The translations under genes and the position numbers were made by a program. The notes below the pieces were generated by a model. That model was not told the DNA's origin, ran no database searches, and was given only the letters and a program-made list of their open reading frames with translations. This document shows positions 26,122 through 34,187 of a DNA stretch of 39,514 bases, one piece after another. The stretch covers positions 1 through 39,514 of the forward strand of contig CALGBY010000099.1 of NCBI GenBank assembly GCA_937886445.1, read 5' to 3'. Position 1 is the stretch's first letter. Every line of letters starts with the position of its first letter. Source of the stretch: an uncultured Clostridia bacterium (GTDB taxonomy: Bacteria; Bacillota; Clostridia; Christensenellales; Aristaeellaceae).

Positions 26122-26961
26122 ATGCCTGAAGAAAAGAGTATTCGTATGCCTGTCAAGATGATAGCTATGGACATGGATGGCACCATGCTGAACAGCGCCG
26201 GAAAAATCACCCGGCGTACATTGGACGCGCTCCGCAAAGCGATGGACAGAGGGATCATTGTGGCGGTAGACAGCGGACGGTATCCGGAAAACGCGCTCTG
26301 CGAAGTAACACGGGCGGGGCTTCCGCTGCCTGTGATCGGCACAAACGGAGCGAAATGCATTACTGCCGAAGGAAAGAAACTGACGCTGCACCCCATTACC
26401 GAATCGGCTGTTGCTCAGGTGCGCGGTATGCTGGATGCCACGGACTGCCACTATTATATGTACGGTGATGATTTTCTTGCTTCATCGGATAGCGGGGATG
26501 CGCATCACAGCGAAGTGGGGATGGGCGAGGAAATCACGGCGCGTTTCGGCTTTACTTTTCTCCACGGAAGAGATGAAATGAAATACGCGGAGGGAAAGCC
26601 CGTACTGAAGTTTTATATATGGGGGCATCCTGATTTGTCCGGCTTTGCCGGCACGCTGTCCCGCCTGCGCGGGATCTCGCTTACCCGCAGCGCGCCCACC
26701 AATATGGAGATCAGCCCTGCAGGGGTGGATAAGGCAACCGGGCTGGAGGAACTGGCGGGGATGTACGGTATTTCTCTTCAGGATGTGATGACTTTCGGAG
26801 ATCAGGATAATGACCTGCCCATGCTGCTTCGCGCGGGATACGGCTACGCTATGGCGAACGGTGACCCGGAGGTGATCTCAAAGGTGCGCTATACCGCCCG
26901 ATCAAATGATGAAGACGGGATCGCCAGAGCGGTAGAGGAGATGCTGGAAAAACAGCGTTGA
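26122..26961 (+). CDS. Cof-type HAD-IIB hydrolase (sugar/cofactor phosphatase)
   Basis: 279 aa. HAD motif I is IAMDMDGTML, motif II is VAVDSGR, and the late acidic motif is TFGDQDNDLPML. SPAGVDKATGLEELA carries the motif III lysine. The size and C2B cap are those of Cof/YidA-like phosphatases, which act on sugar phosphates or cofactor phosphates in the cytoplasm. ATG at 26146 is an alternative start; both lack a strong ribosome binding site. Confidence 0.92.
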   Translation: MPEEKSIRMPVKMIAMDMDGTMLNSAGKITRRTLDALRKAMDRGIIVAVDSGRYPENALCEVTRAGLPLPVIGTNGAKCITAEGKKLTLHPITESAVAQVRGMLDATDCHYYMYGDDFLASSDSGDAHHSEVGMGEEITARFGFTFLHGRDEMKYAEGKPVLKFYIWGHPDLSGFAGTLSRLRGISLTRSAPTNMEISPAGVDKATGLEELAGMYGISLQDVMTFGDQDNDLPMLLRAGYGYAMANGDPEVISKVRYTARSNDEDGIARAVEEMLEKQR

Positions 26962-27255
26962 AAACGGGAACGGCTTTTCCTGCCCGAAGAGCATCTTCAT
27001 AAACGGCGGTGTTCCCGCTTCGCGCGTGTGCCTGAGGTGCGGAACAAGGAAACAGCGTTTCATTCTTATGGCCCGCCCTCCGGTAATGAGCTTTACAGCT
27101 CATAGTTTATAATTGATAATCCGCCTGATGAGGCACCAACGGCTGTTTGAAAAACGGCGGAACATATTTTTGACCTTCTCTCCGGGCGGATATCCCGGCA
27201 TTTTCATGCGTTTTTCAGAGCACTCAAAAAAATTCGAAAATTTCAAAAAAAGTAC
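26962..27255. other. Intergenic region between HAD gene and tRNA-Thr
   Basis: Apart from a short hairpin ATGAGCT-TTAC-AGCTCAT near 27086-27104 without a T-run, I see no gene or strong signal. The right part becomes very A-rich just before the tRNA promoter. Confidence 0.5.
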
Positions 27256-27284
27256 TTGCATTTAGGAAACATCTGTGTTATATT
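27256..27284 (+). promoter_or_regulatory. tRNA-Thr promoter
   Basis: TTGCAT (27256-27261) and TATATT (27279-27284) have 17-bp spacing, ending 15 bp before the tRNA. Confidence 0.85.
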
Positions 27285-27299
27285 ATATCTGTTGCAGGT

Positions 27300-27375
<76 letters not shown>

Positions 27376-27740
27376 TTTTTTTTGCCCTTTTTGGGGCATT
27401 TAGGTAATAATCTGTACCGTTTTGCACATGCAAAGGATGCTGGATGTAGTATCTGGTAATGAAAAACGGGCAATGTGTTCCGAGAAGTGTTCCTGAACAG
27501 GCGCAGAAATGCCTTATTTATCAAGGCTTTCAGGCGAAATCAATGTTCCGAAAAGTGTCTTGTAGAATCTGGTAGGATGGACGATGTTTTGTTTTTATAT
27601 AAGCCAACACGAGTGGTTAGTTTATATAAGGACAAGGTAAAAATAGGGGCTACGAAATGTAACCCCTTATTTTTTCGTCAAAACGGATAGTAGTTGTAGA
27701 AGCGCGAGAGCTTCATGGTCATCGTAAAATTCAGTATAAT
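27376..27740. other. Degenerate region downstream of tRNA-Thr
   Basis: No gene is supported. Two imperfect repeated motifs occur: TGTAGTATCTGGTA (near 27443) with TGTAGAATCTGGTA (near 27560), and TGTTCCGAGAAGTGT (near 27476) with TGTTCCGAAAAGTGT (near 27543). Such short repeats next to a tRNA gene are compatible with a former recombination site. Confidence 0.35.
27645..27676 (+). terminator. Probable intrinsic terminator
   Basis: AGGGG-C-TAC and GTA-A-CCCCT form a stem with one mismatch, followed by TTATTTTTTC. No intact gene lies directly upstream, so it may belong to a lost one or to a tRNA read-through transcript. Confidence 0.5.
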
Positions 27741-28109
27741 ATGAAGTACAATGAAGAGGAACTTTCACCCACCATATCAAAGTCAACATTGATTCATGCG
27801 CTGACTGGAATGGACCCCGAACACATGGCACATTTCATAAATGCTCCCCGTGTCAGCGGCTTCAACGCGGCGAAATCGATGCTCTTGAAGATGGTTGAAC
27901 AGTGTGATGATGAGATTGATCGTGAGAAATTCGATGACGAATTGACAACGATACTGATGCAGAAGGGAGTACCCGGTCTGAGCAGTGGCCATGAAACGGA
28001 CATGTACTTTTGGACAGTTACTGATTTTTCAGCCTTTGTGGTCTCATATCCGAATCATGTTCCGCGCAGCATGGAACACATATATCCGGAATTGTTGAAC
28101 AGGGAATAA
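27741..28109 (+). CDS. Hypothetical protein, 122 aa
   Basis: I do not recognise a family. The product is soluble and acidic, with helical N-terminal segments (STLIHALTGMDPEHMAHFIN) and a mixed C-terminus (TDMYFWTVTDFSAFVVSYP). No ribosome binding site precedes the ATG, and a TATAAT directly abuts it, so either the message is leaderless or the 5' end of a longer gene is missing. A strong terminator 8 bp after the stop argues that the unit is, or recently was, expressed. Confidence 0.5.
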   Translation: MKYNEEELSPTISKSTLIHALTGMDPEHMAHFINAPRVSGFNAAKSMLLKMVEQCDDEIDREKFDDELTTILMQKGVPGLSSGHETDMYFWTVTDFSAFVVSYPNHVPRSMEHIYPELLNRE

Positions 28110-28117
28110 GCTGAAAT

Positions 28118-28164
28118 GGTCAGAGAACGTGATGAGAAAACGTTCTCTGACCTGTTTTCTTTTT
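28118..28164 (+). terminator. Intrinsic terminator of the 122-aa gene
   Basis: GGTCAGAGAACG (28118-28129) pairs perfectly with CGTTCTCTGACC (28141-28152), followed by TGTTTTCTTTTT. Confidence 0.88.
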
Positions 28165-28473
28165 GGAAGGAAACTCAGACACAGCCGCAAAACAAAGTTT
28201 TGCACGAGGGGATTGGGGGATTCCCCAGCAAGCATAAGGACCGGATTTTGCAAATCTGGGCCTCCGTAGGCACAAAACAATTTGGCAAGCAATGCCTCTG
28301 TAGGCACAATTCGCTTGTTGGGGTCAAACTCCCCAAGCCCCGTGAGCAGACTGCGTCTGCGGCTATACACTTCATAAACATAGCATTGACTTTCTGCTCA
28401 CACATATTACGTGAAAATGCATTATGTTCCCCAAGCGCGGATACCAAAAACAAAAGGACTGCATAATATAGCC
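28165..28473. other. Non-coding region with nested repeats, possibly a mobilisation-origin remnant
   Basis: Two copies of GCCTCYGTAGGCACAA occur (near 28259 and 28291). CAAGC and GCTTG flank the second copy in inverted orientation. G-rich hairpins such as GGGGATTGGGGGATTCCCC (near 28208) also occur. The layout recalls oriT regions of clostridial integrative elements, but no relaxase or integrase gene is present. Open frames on both strands here look non-coding. Confidence 0.35.
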
Positions 28474-28986
28474 TCATTCTTGGGATTCGTTTTCTTTATG
28501 CAGGATTTCGTCAACAATTATTTGTCCGTTGAACTCGTGCTTACTCAGCACAACAAAGCCACTCTTTTTTAGCAGCTGTGCACTTGGAATATTTGTCTCG
28601 TGTATTCCACAATGGATAAAGTCCGCTTCTTCACGCTCGAACAAATCAGCAATCAACATCGACAACGCACTATACATATATCCCTGCCGCTGATAAGCGG
28701 GGAATGTAGCATAAGCCAGCGTTTTTCCGCGAGAAGGAAGTTGCTCTAGAGTATGTTCTGGCAGTTCCGGATCCACACAGACAATGAAACCGCACAAGCA
28801 TTCATCTACCTTTCTGAAGATGCCATATACTTTGTTCATTTTCACAAAACGCCGGAAGAGCTTCTCACCATCAGCAGGATACGAAAGTCCATACATTTGG
28901 CAAAGGTTCTCATCGTTAATGCCTGTAATAAAGTCATCTTTGCTGTTATCCAGTGGTTTCAATACCACCACGTCATTTTCAAGCAT
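28474..28986 (-). CDS. GNAT-family N-acetyltransferase
   Basis: 170 aa. The central part KTLAYATFPAYQRQGYMYSA is the acetyl-CoA-binding motif A (QRQGY replaces the usual RGxGxG/A). The later HETNIPSAQLLKKSGFVV matches the GNAT B motif. The start at ATG 28986 is set by GGAGG 8 nt upstream; upstream in-frame ATGs are too close or unsupported. It is the last gene of the minus-strand RiPP-like run, 43 bp after the broken radical SAM gene, so peptide N-acetylation or self-resistance is plausible but unproven. Confidence 0.78.
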   Translation of the reverse strand: MLENDVVVLKPLDNSKDDFITGINDENLCQMYGLSYPADGEKLFRRFVKMNKVYGIFRKVDECLCGFIVCVDPELPEHTLEQLPSRGKTLAYATFPAYQRQGYMYSALSMLIADLFEREEADFIHCGIHETNIPSAQLLKKSGFVVLSKHEFNGQIIVDEILHKENESQE

Positions 28987-29029
28987 ATTCATAACCTCCA
29001 GCATATTTCTTAACTGATAGTTTTTGAAC

Positions 29030-30031
29030 TTAATACCTTCTGCTTCCACACTGTCTTTTATCTGTAACGTCATAGATATCAATGCTGTTTTCATGAAGAT
29101 ATTTTTTCTGATAGTGCTGATACAGATCTCTCTTGCCGTATAACTCTTGACCAAATGGATTCCCGTACTGTTTCAACAAAACTGAAAACTCCGGAACATT
29201 ACGGTAATACTCATCGTCGAGATCCTCCATGTATTTTATCGTCTCTTCAAAACCGATTTGTTCAAACCAATTAATTTTCTGCGGTGTTAATGAAATAAGG
29301 AGTGAACGTTTTGTTTCAGGTTGAAAATCTGTTGCAGAGATCCATTCCGATTCTGTCCGATATACTTTTCTGTTCAGAAGTTCCCGGACTTTTCCGCTAA
29401 GCCGATTGTACTCTTTCAGAGAGCAGCGTGATCCTGCCAGCGAAAATTCCGCGTCCTTCTTCGTGGGGAATAAACAATCTGACATTCGAAATGCCTCTGC
29501 TTTCAAGTTTAGAATAAAGATCATCCATCTGCATATAATTCTCTGCGGTAAGTGCCACACCGACACTGACAAATAAACCTGCTTGATTTGCTGCATCAGC
29601 CATAGATAAATTGTGTTGGAAGTCACCTGTTCTTCCGGCAAATTGATCATGATAATCTTCTGTCTCGTAAAAAGTAAAGTTTACAGACTGGACGCCATGA
29701 CGAAGCAAATCACGCATGAGCGCGTCTTTTTCTTCGATGTTCTTGAAAGTCAATCCATTCATCTGCAAAAACGTCCGGAAATCGATCCAATCGAATTCAG
29801 GAAGTCTATTACCTGAATCAACTCTGGATGGTCCATCGAGTATCCGAAAGAAAAGTTGAAACTGATCTCCGGGTGTATCGAAGAAAGCCAATCATGAAAA
29901 GCTTTTGCATATATTTCACTGCGTTTATAGTTGCAGCCAATTACTTTTCCGTCCCAAGCCAGAAGACAGTACCTGCATCTGCAGGAACATGGCACGATTA
30001 AGTTTTGAAGCATAATGCTGGATGTATTCAT
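29030..30031 (-). pseudogene. Radical SAM enzyme gene with two compensating frameshifts
   Basis: Three consecutive open frames encode parts of one radical SAM protein. Frame 1 (30031-29759) starts MNTSSIMLQNLIVPCSCRCR, followed by YCLLAWDG, and includes the CxxxCxxC cluster motif. Frame 2 continues as DWIDFRTFLQMNGLTFKNI and, further on, YHDQFAGRTGDFQHNLSMAD, down to 29397. Frame 3 resumes as LKEYNRLSGKVRELLNRK and runs to 29030. Coding sense is lost and regained near 29775-29800 (equivalent to a 1-nt loss) and near 29415-29425 (a 1-nt gain), so frame 3 equals frame 1. Either the gene is decaying or the assembly carries two indels. It sits between two GNAT genes in the RiPP-like run and may have been its second modifying enzyme. 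Confidence 0.75.
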
Positions 30032-30074
30032 GAATTTCTATCTTCATCACGCGATCAATACAAATGAAAAAGCA

Positions 30075-30881
30075 TTATTTCAGCGATATCGTGCACAGCT
30101 TTCCACGCAGGGTATATCCGATTTTTTCATAGCAGGAATTGGACGCACAGTAATCTGCGTCCGTGTACAGCATTGGCATATATCCCAGTTTGAACACAAT
30201 CTGCGTGACCTGATACACCAGATTTTGCGCATAATGTTTTCTGCGTTCATCCGGAAAAGTATAAACACTGCCAAGGCAGGCAAGCTGATCATTTGCTTTA
30301 TAGGAACAGCACGCTACAGTTTTTCCATCACCATTTTTCCAAAAATACAAAGCATTTCTTTCTATGTATGCCCTCATCTTTTCTGCACAGCGTTCGTGAG
30401 ATGGAGCTTCGTCTCCGATTTCTGTGTAGAATCCCGGAACCATTTGAGCAGCTTCCTCCACATCATCCAGGGTACAACAGTACAAACTTCCGTCTGACGT
30501 AATGTCCGGTTGCTTTGGTGAAGGGCAGTCATATGCAAAAAGATTTGTGGAAATACTCACATTCATTCCGCTTTGGGCTGCTTTCGCGAGGAAATATTCT
30601 GCCAGTTCATATTTTAAATTGATCCGATACCCATTTGTAAGTGGACGGACTTCGTTCATCAAGGTCCAGGCGTTTTCTTTTACCTCGTCAGAAACGTCAT
30701 CCGGCGTCCAGATCCAGACAGGATAAGGTGATTCCGAATGACAAATCATCAGATCTTGATGATTTGTGAGAATCAGTTCATAATCTCCTCGAATGATTCT
30801 CTTGAGAACTTCAAAAGTATACCGATCCCTGTCGAGTAATGCAAAATCCTTCTCATTTACAAAAGTATCCATCATAAGCAT
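30075..30881 (-). CDS. GNAT-family N-acetyltransferase, two-domain
   Basis: About 268 aa. The N-terminal half (FALLDRDRYTFEVLKRIIRG, then PVWIWTPDDV) matches the extra domain found in a group of clostridial GNAT proteins. The C-terminal half is the acetyltransferase: LACLGSVYTFPDERRKHYAQ, then NLVYQVTQIVF, is motif A, and YTDADYCASNSCYEKIGYT motif B. GGGAGG lies 11 nt before ATG 30881; ATG 30875 or 30872 is possible. It overlaps the preceding gene's stop, so the two are coupled. Within a RiPP-like operon it may acetylate the peptide or an intermediate. Confidence 0.8.
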   Translation of the reverse strand: MLMMDTFVNEKDFALLDRDRYTFEVLKRIIRGDYELILTNHQDLMICHSESPYPVWIWTPDDVSDEVKENAWTLMNEVRPLTNGYRINLKYELAEYFLAKAAQSGMNVSISTNLFAYDCPSPKQPDITSDGSLYCCTLDDVEEAAQMVPGFYTEIGDEAPSHERCAEKMRAYIERNALYFWKNGDGKTVACCSYKANDQLACLGSVYTFPDERRKHYAQNLVYQVTQIVFKLGYMPMLYTDADYCASNSCYEKIGYTLRGKLCTISLK

Positions 30882-31495
30882 CCCGTCAGCATCCTCCCGA
30901 AAGAAATGTGATTCTCTTTCGCGTAGATGGTTGCCTTCATCAATCCTTCGCAAACATCTTTTCTCACTTCTCTAACTTCAATATCATTAACTGTCTTGAT
31001 CAATCGGTTTGTGCCTCCAAGAATAAGCAATGGAGTGGGATTTTCCACCTGAATCTCCCATACTTCAGAATCTTCCGGCAGACTGCATTTGCGTAACAGG
31101 TATTTGGCATCCGCACGAACTTTTTCAGCATAAGCCGTTTGATGGACAATTACATCTTGATACATTTCTCTGTAGCGCAGAAACTTTTCTTCCGTATCCG
31201 CATAACTGACACCGGCACGCTTGTATACGCTACCCATGAAATTGATCAAAAATTCATTCCCGACAATCTGATTCATAGCTTCTTCATAGCAGTCCAGATC
31301 ATCAAGAGTATAATGTTGCGAAAGCAAATTGTACCGCAAAATGATGTTGCCACCGTAATGCGGAATGGCAATAAATTCTTCAAACACAACCTGATGGTCA
31401 GTTTGCTCATAAATCACATCAGATACTGCTTTGATTCTGTTTTTCAGTTCATTCGACTCAATGAGCATTTTGTATCCCTCACACCAGTCATTCAT
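30872..31495 (-). CDS. Hypothetical protein, 207 aa, in the RiPP-like operon
   Basis: I do not recognise a family. The product is soluble and mainly helical, with no signal peptide or membrane segment. Notable segments are VVFEEFIAIPHYGGNIILRY, QIVGNEFLINFMGSVYKRAG and PLLILGGTNRLIKTVNDIEV. It overlaps the 31-codon peptide gene by 8 nt at its start and the GNAT gene by 10 nt at its end, so all three are probably translated from one message. A role as partner of the acetyltransferase or peptide carrier is possible only by context. Confidence 0.6.
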   Translation of the reverse strand: MNDWCEGYKMLIESNELKNRIKAVSDVIYEQTDHQVVFEEFIAIPHYGGNIILRYNLLSQHYTLDDLDCYEEAMNQIVGNEFLINFMGSVYKRAGVSYADTEEKFLRYREMYQDVIVHQTAYAEKVRADAKYLLRKCSLPEDSEVWEIQVENPTPLLILGGTNRLIKTVNDIEVREVRKDVCEGLMKATIYAKENHISFGRMLTGCL

Positions 31496-31583
31496 AGCAA
31501 CTCATCTTTTCTCTGTTTCTTTGTTCATTGCTTGGTACTCTCAGGTCGTGTTCCAGTATCAAGATTAGTTCGTTGTTTTTCAT
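31488..31583 (-). CDS. 31-codon peptide gene
   Basis: Short open frame beginning MKNNELILILEHDLRVPSNE and ending in SCYE. GGGAG lies 7 nt upstream of its ATG, the best binding site in this part of the operon. Its stop overlaps the start of the 207-aa gene, so it could be a coupling leader, a small precursor, or just a residue of the overlapping reverse-transcriptase-like frame. Confidence 0.4.
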   Translation of the reverse strand: MKNNELILILEHDLRVPSNEQRNREKMSCYE

Positions 31584-31923
31584 GGTATTTCTCCCTTTCT
31601 TTTTTGTAGAATTGTTCCATTCGTTGAACCCTGTAATGCTCGTTTCCTCTTTCAGCGTTTGCCACCCACGAAACAAGACTGTTTTCAGCTGTTCCACCGG
31701 GTATTTCTCCGTTCGTTTCTTTTTTTATCAGCTTGCAAAGTCTTCTACGTTCCTTGCCAAGCTTCTTATTGCTCATCTTCACGATCACGCCGCCTGTCTT
31801 TGTACGAAAGATAAAAGCATCGGCGCTCTGGTGCCAGAGTATGTAATCCGGTTGTAGGGACTCGATTTTTTGGTTAAATACATTTTCGCTATGAGTAATA
31901 TCCTTATTCGTTTTCTCTTTCAA
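31525..31923 (-). pseudogene. Reverse-transcriptase C-terminal fragment (DGR-like)
   Basis: A 132-codon open frame that begins at a TTG overlapping the radical SAM stop and has no binding site. The middle resembles the tail of diversity-generating-retroelement-type reverse transcriptases: DAFIFRTKTGGVIVKM in place of a DFLGFR-type strand, then KERRRLCKLIKKETNGEI, then NSLVSWVANAERGNEHYRVQ in place of the usual SWxGHAxxxNxYxL block. The catalytic YxDD palm is absent. I read it as a relic fused against the RiPP locus; a short independent protein is the alternative. Confidence 0.45.
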
Positions 31924-33307
31924 GAATTTGTTTGTATGCGCTGTGATAGCCGGATAACGCCAAATCTAATTTCTGCCAATACTGTCCCTCAAAGAACAGG
32001 CATTTGGAAAAATCGGAGCCGAACACGTCTTCGGTCAGTGCCACGCCGACTGCACGGCAGCCGCCGCAGCAGTATTTGAACCACTTGCAATTTGCACATT
32101 TTTCGTTGTGTTCAGCAAGGTTTTTTACCGTTGTGCAGACATTTTGCAGGTATTTTCCGTCCTGCAAAAACTTTTGCAGACCGTCTGTTTTCACATTGCC
32201 GAGGATCCAGCCGTGCTGTTCATAATAGCCGGACATCTGATGGCATGGGTAAAGATTCCCGTTTGCACCGACTGCGACCATACCGCGATTACCTCTGCAT
32301 ACGGGCAAAGAATCCCGGTATTCCCCCTCACCACATTCCATGGCACGGGGGCGGTATGCTTTACTTTGCGGATACAGGTGAACAAAGTTCCAGACGTCGA
32401 TCTCCATTTTGCAGTTTGTCTGTATATACGCCCGCAAAAAGTCCAGCATCGCATCGAAGTATTCTTCGAGTGTCAGGCAGGCATCCCCCGCATTCTGCAC
32501 CCAGCGTGGGGCTTCCGTTGTGCGGATGATACGCATTTCGGAAACGCCCATCTCCGAGAGCAGTTTTGCCGTGGGAAGCATGGAATCGGCGTTCAACCGG
32601 TGGACATTGGTCTGTGCTTTGACACGGAAACCGTTTTCCACACACAGACGGATGGCACGCAGAGCGTCCTCCTCCGCACCTTTGCGATTACGAAGCCAAT
32701 CGTGATGACCGATGCCGTCAAAGGATATCTTCATCAGCGGACGGCAACCGATTCGCTTCATCTCATCAAGGATTCCCTGTGTGAGGAAAAACCCGTTGGT
32801 ATTCAGCTCCTCCACGTACATTCCGTGTGCATAAATACTGCGGATAATATCCATGAAATGAGGATGGAGCATCGGTTCGCCACCGGTGATGGTGAAGGCG
32901 TTGATGCCGCACGCTTCCGCTTCTCCGATCAGTTTTTCGGCTTCTTCGATAGTAAATTCACTTTGCAGACGGTTATTGTCGGCGGCATTGAAGCAATGCA
33001 GGCAGTTATAGTTGCATTTGCCCGTGATCATCCAGTTCATCGCCGGAAAATAGCGGTTGTCGCAGACCTTTTCTTTTTGCCATTCCGACAGTGTTTCACC
33101 GTCCTTTGCAGGACGGCAAAAGCCACGCCGAATCAGACTCTGCAACAGTGCAGAGTCTTCGATATCCCCACTGCCGCCACAGCGGCGGAGCAGTTCATAT
33201 TCATCCGCTTTCAGCCCCTGTGCATTGCGGCAACCCTTTATGTAATAGGCATAGGGTACGAGCCGCCATGAACGCAGGGCGACAGCATCCGATAGTATGT
33301 ATTTCAT
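31904..33307 (-). CDS. Radical SAM/SPASM peptide-modifying enzyme
   Basis: 467 aa. The N-terminal ~85 residues look like a PqqD-type winged-helix leader-binding (RRE-like) domain: GLKADEYELLRRCGG, then LLQSLIRRGFC. The radical SAM core follows: WMITGKCNYNCLHCFNAAD has the CxxxCxxC [4Fe-4S] site, then FTITGGEPMLHPHF and VEELNTNGFF. The C-terminal SPASM domain has its auxiliary-cluster cysteines in LPVCRGNRG, GNLYPCHQM, KCANCKWFKYCCGGCRAVG and FSKCLFF. Such enzymes install thioether, C-C or related crosslinks in RiPPs. It lies 12 bp after two Nif11-leader precursor genes, its likely substrates. The ATG at 33307 lacks a strong binding site and is probably translationally coupled. Confidence 0.9.
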   Translation of the reverse strand: MKYILSDAVALRSWRLVPYAYYIKGCRNAQGLKADEYELLRRCGGSGDIEDSALLQSLIRRGFCRPAKDGETLSEWQKEKVCDNRYFPAMNWMITGKCNYNCLHCFNAADNNRLQSEFTIEEAEKLIGEAEACGINAFTITGGEPMLHPHFMDIIRSIYAHGMYVEELNTNGFFLTQGILDEMKRIGCRPLMKISFDGIGHHDWLRNRKGAEEDALRAIRLCVENGFRVKAQTNVHRLNADSMLPTAKLLSEMGVSEMRIIRTTEAPRWVQNAGDACLTLEEYFDAMLDFLRAYIQTNCKMEIDVWNFVHLYPQSKAYRPRAMECGEGEYRDSLPVCRGNRGMVAVGANGNLYPCHQMSGYYEQHGWILGNVKTDGLQKFLQDGKYLQNVCTTVKNLAEHNEKCANCKWFKYCCGGCRAVGVALTEDVFGSDFSKCLFFEGQYWQKLDLALSGYHSAYKQILERENE

Positions 33308-33319
33308 AATCAAAATTTA

Positions 33320-33727
33320 TCAGCGATAGAATCCGTTGCCGATATCATCGTTATACGGGTCGAGTTCCGCAGTTCTGATCTTACAATACATAGGAACAGT
33401 TCCGTCACGGTGAACACAGACCTCGCACGCTGAGCCACGCCAACTATCCTTGTCGACCGGTTCAAACTTATCACACCAGTTTCCGCAGGTCGTGATCAGA
33501 TAATACGGCGGATCATCACTGTAGTGGCGTCCGTTGATACACTGGCTGCCGCCGGCAACATTGTCCAGCTCCTCGTCGGCGATTTCGCCTTCCTTGTGCT
33601 ACTGTTCAAAATAATTCTTTGCCTCTTCTTCGGAAAGTTCCATACCGTTTTCTTTGGCAAGAGCGATCAGTTCTTCGGCGCTCTTTGCCTGTTTTGCTTT
33701 TTCGAGGTGTTCGGGTGTGAATTTCAT
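33320..33727 (-). pseudogene. Nif11-type RiPP precursor interrupted by in-frame amber codon
   Basis: The leader MKFTPEHLEKAKQAKSAEEL is followed by IALAKENGMELSEEEAKNYF-EQ. A TAG at 33601-33599 (codon 43) comes next, then the same frame continues HKEGEIADEELDNVAGG and a Cys-rich core to a TGA at 33322-33320. The paralogue at 33750-34103 aligns without gaps and has Leu (CTG) at codon 43, and both have Gly59-Gly60. The core contains HYSDDPPYYLITTCGNWC and ACEVCVHRDGTVPMYCKIRT. Either a nonsense mutation has silenced it or the amber is read through. The first 42 codons alone could also give a free leader. Confidence 0.75.
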
Positions 33728-33749
33728 GTTAATTATTCCCGGAGAAGGA

Positions 33750-34103
33750 TCAATCGTAGTGATGCATGCGGGGTACCAAAGAACCCGAGGCACCGCATCC
33801 TGGACAATCGGCCGCTTCAGAGGTCGCCCATTTGCCTTTCCATATCGTCCAATAGCCGCACGCACAACAGAGCATCTCGGTCCGGATGCGCGGATCGGTG
33901 TGCGGGTCGTAGCTTTTTCCGCAACCGCCGGATACGTTGTCAAGCTCGTCATTGGCGATTTCTCCTTCCTTGTTCAGTTCGGCAAGAAACTTTTTTGCTT
34001 CTTCTTCGGAAAGTTCCATACCGTTTTCTTTGGCGATTGCAAGAAGTTCCTCTACGCTCTTCGCCGCTTTTGCTTTTGTGATTTGTTCAGGTGTAAAGTT
34101 CAT
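33750..34103 (-). CDS. Nif11-type leader RiPP precursor with zinc-ribbon-like core
   Basis: 117 aa. Residues 1-60 are a typical Nif11-type leader: MNFTPEQITKAKAAKSVEEL, AKENGMELSEEEAKKFL, and the processing motif ELDNVSGG. The 57-residue core starts at Cys61 and has cysteines at 61, 79, 80, 82, 100 and 103. The C79-x2-C82 and C100-x2-C103 pairs would also suit a zinc ribbon. The core is rich in Trp/Tyr (CGYWTIWKGKW) and ends RMHHYD. AAGGAG lies 9 nt before the ATG. The radical SAM/SPASM gene downstream is the likely modifying enzyme; thioether (ranthipeptide-like) or metal-binding fates are both open. Confidence 0.85.
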   Translation of the reverse strand: MNFTPEQITKAKAAKSVEELLAIAKENGMELSEEEAKKFLAELNKEGEIANDELDNVSGGCGKSYDPHTDPRIRTEMLCCACGYWTIWKGKWATSEAADCPGCGASGSLVPRMHHYD

Positions 34104-34187
34104 TTTGTTCGACTCCTTTATTGTTATTTTTTATTTCGCCTGCCATGAGCGCAGGGCGATTTTTACGGATCATAAGGATTGCATCAT

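Noticed and set aside
28116..28477. Overlapping ~100-codon frames on both strands
   Set aside because: They cover a terminator and non-coding repeats; neither has start signals.
30031..30047. An extra N-terminal frameshift in the broken radical SAM gene (ATG at 30047)
   Set aside because: The frame with the CxxxCxxC motif has its own ATG at 30031 directly before a typical N-terminus, so only two frameshifts are needed.
33320..33727. Genome-wide recoding of TAG as an amino acid
   Set aside because: Another gene in the window (37173-37976) ends at TAG, and no suppressor tRNA is visible here, so only local mutation or leaky readthrough remains plausible.
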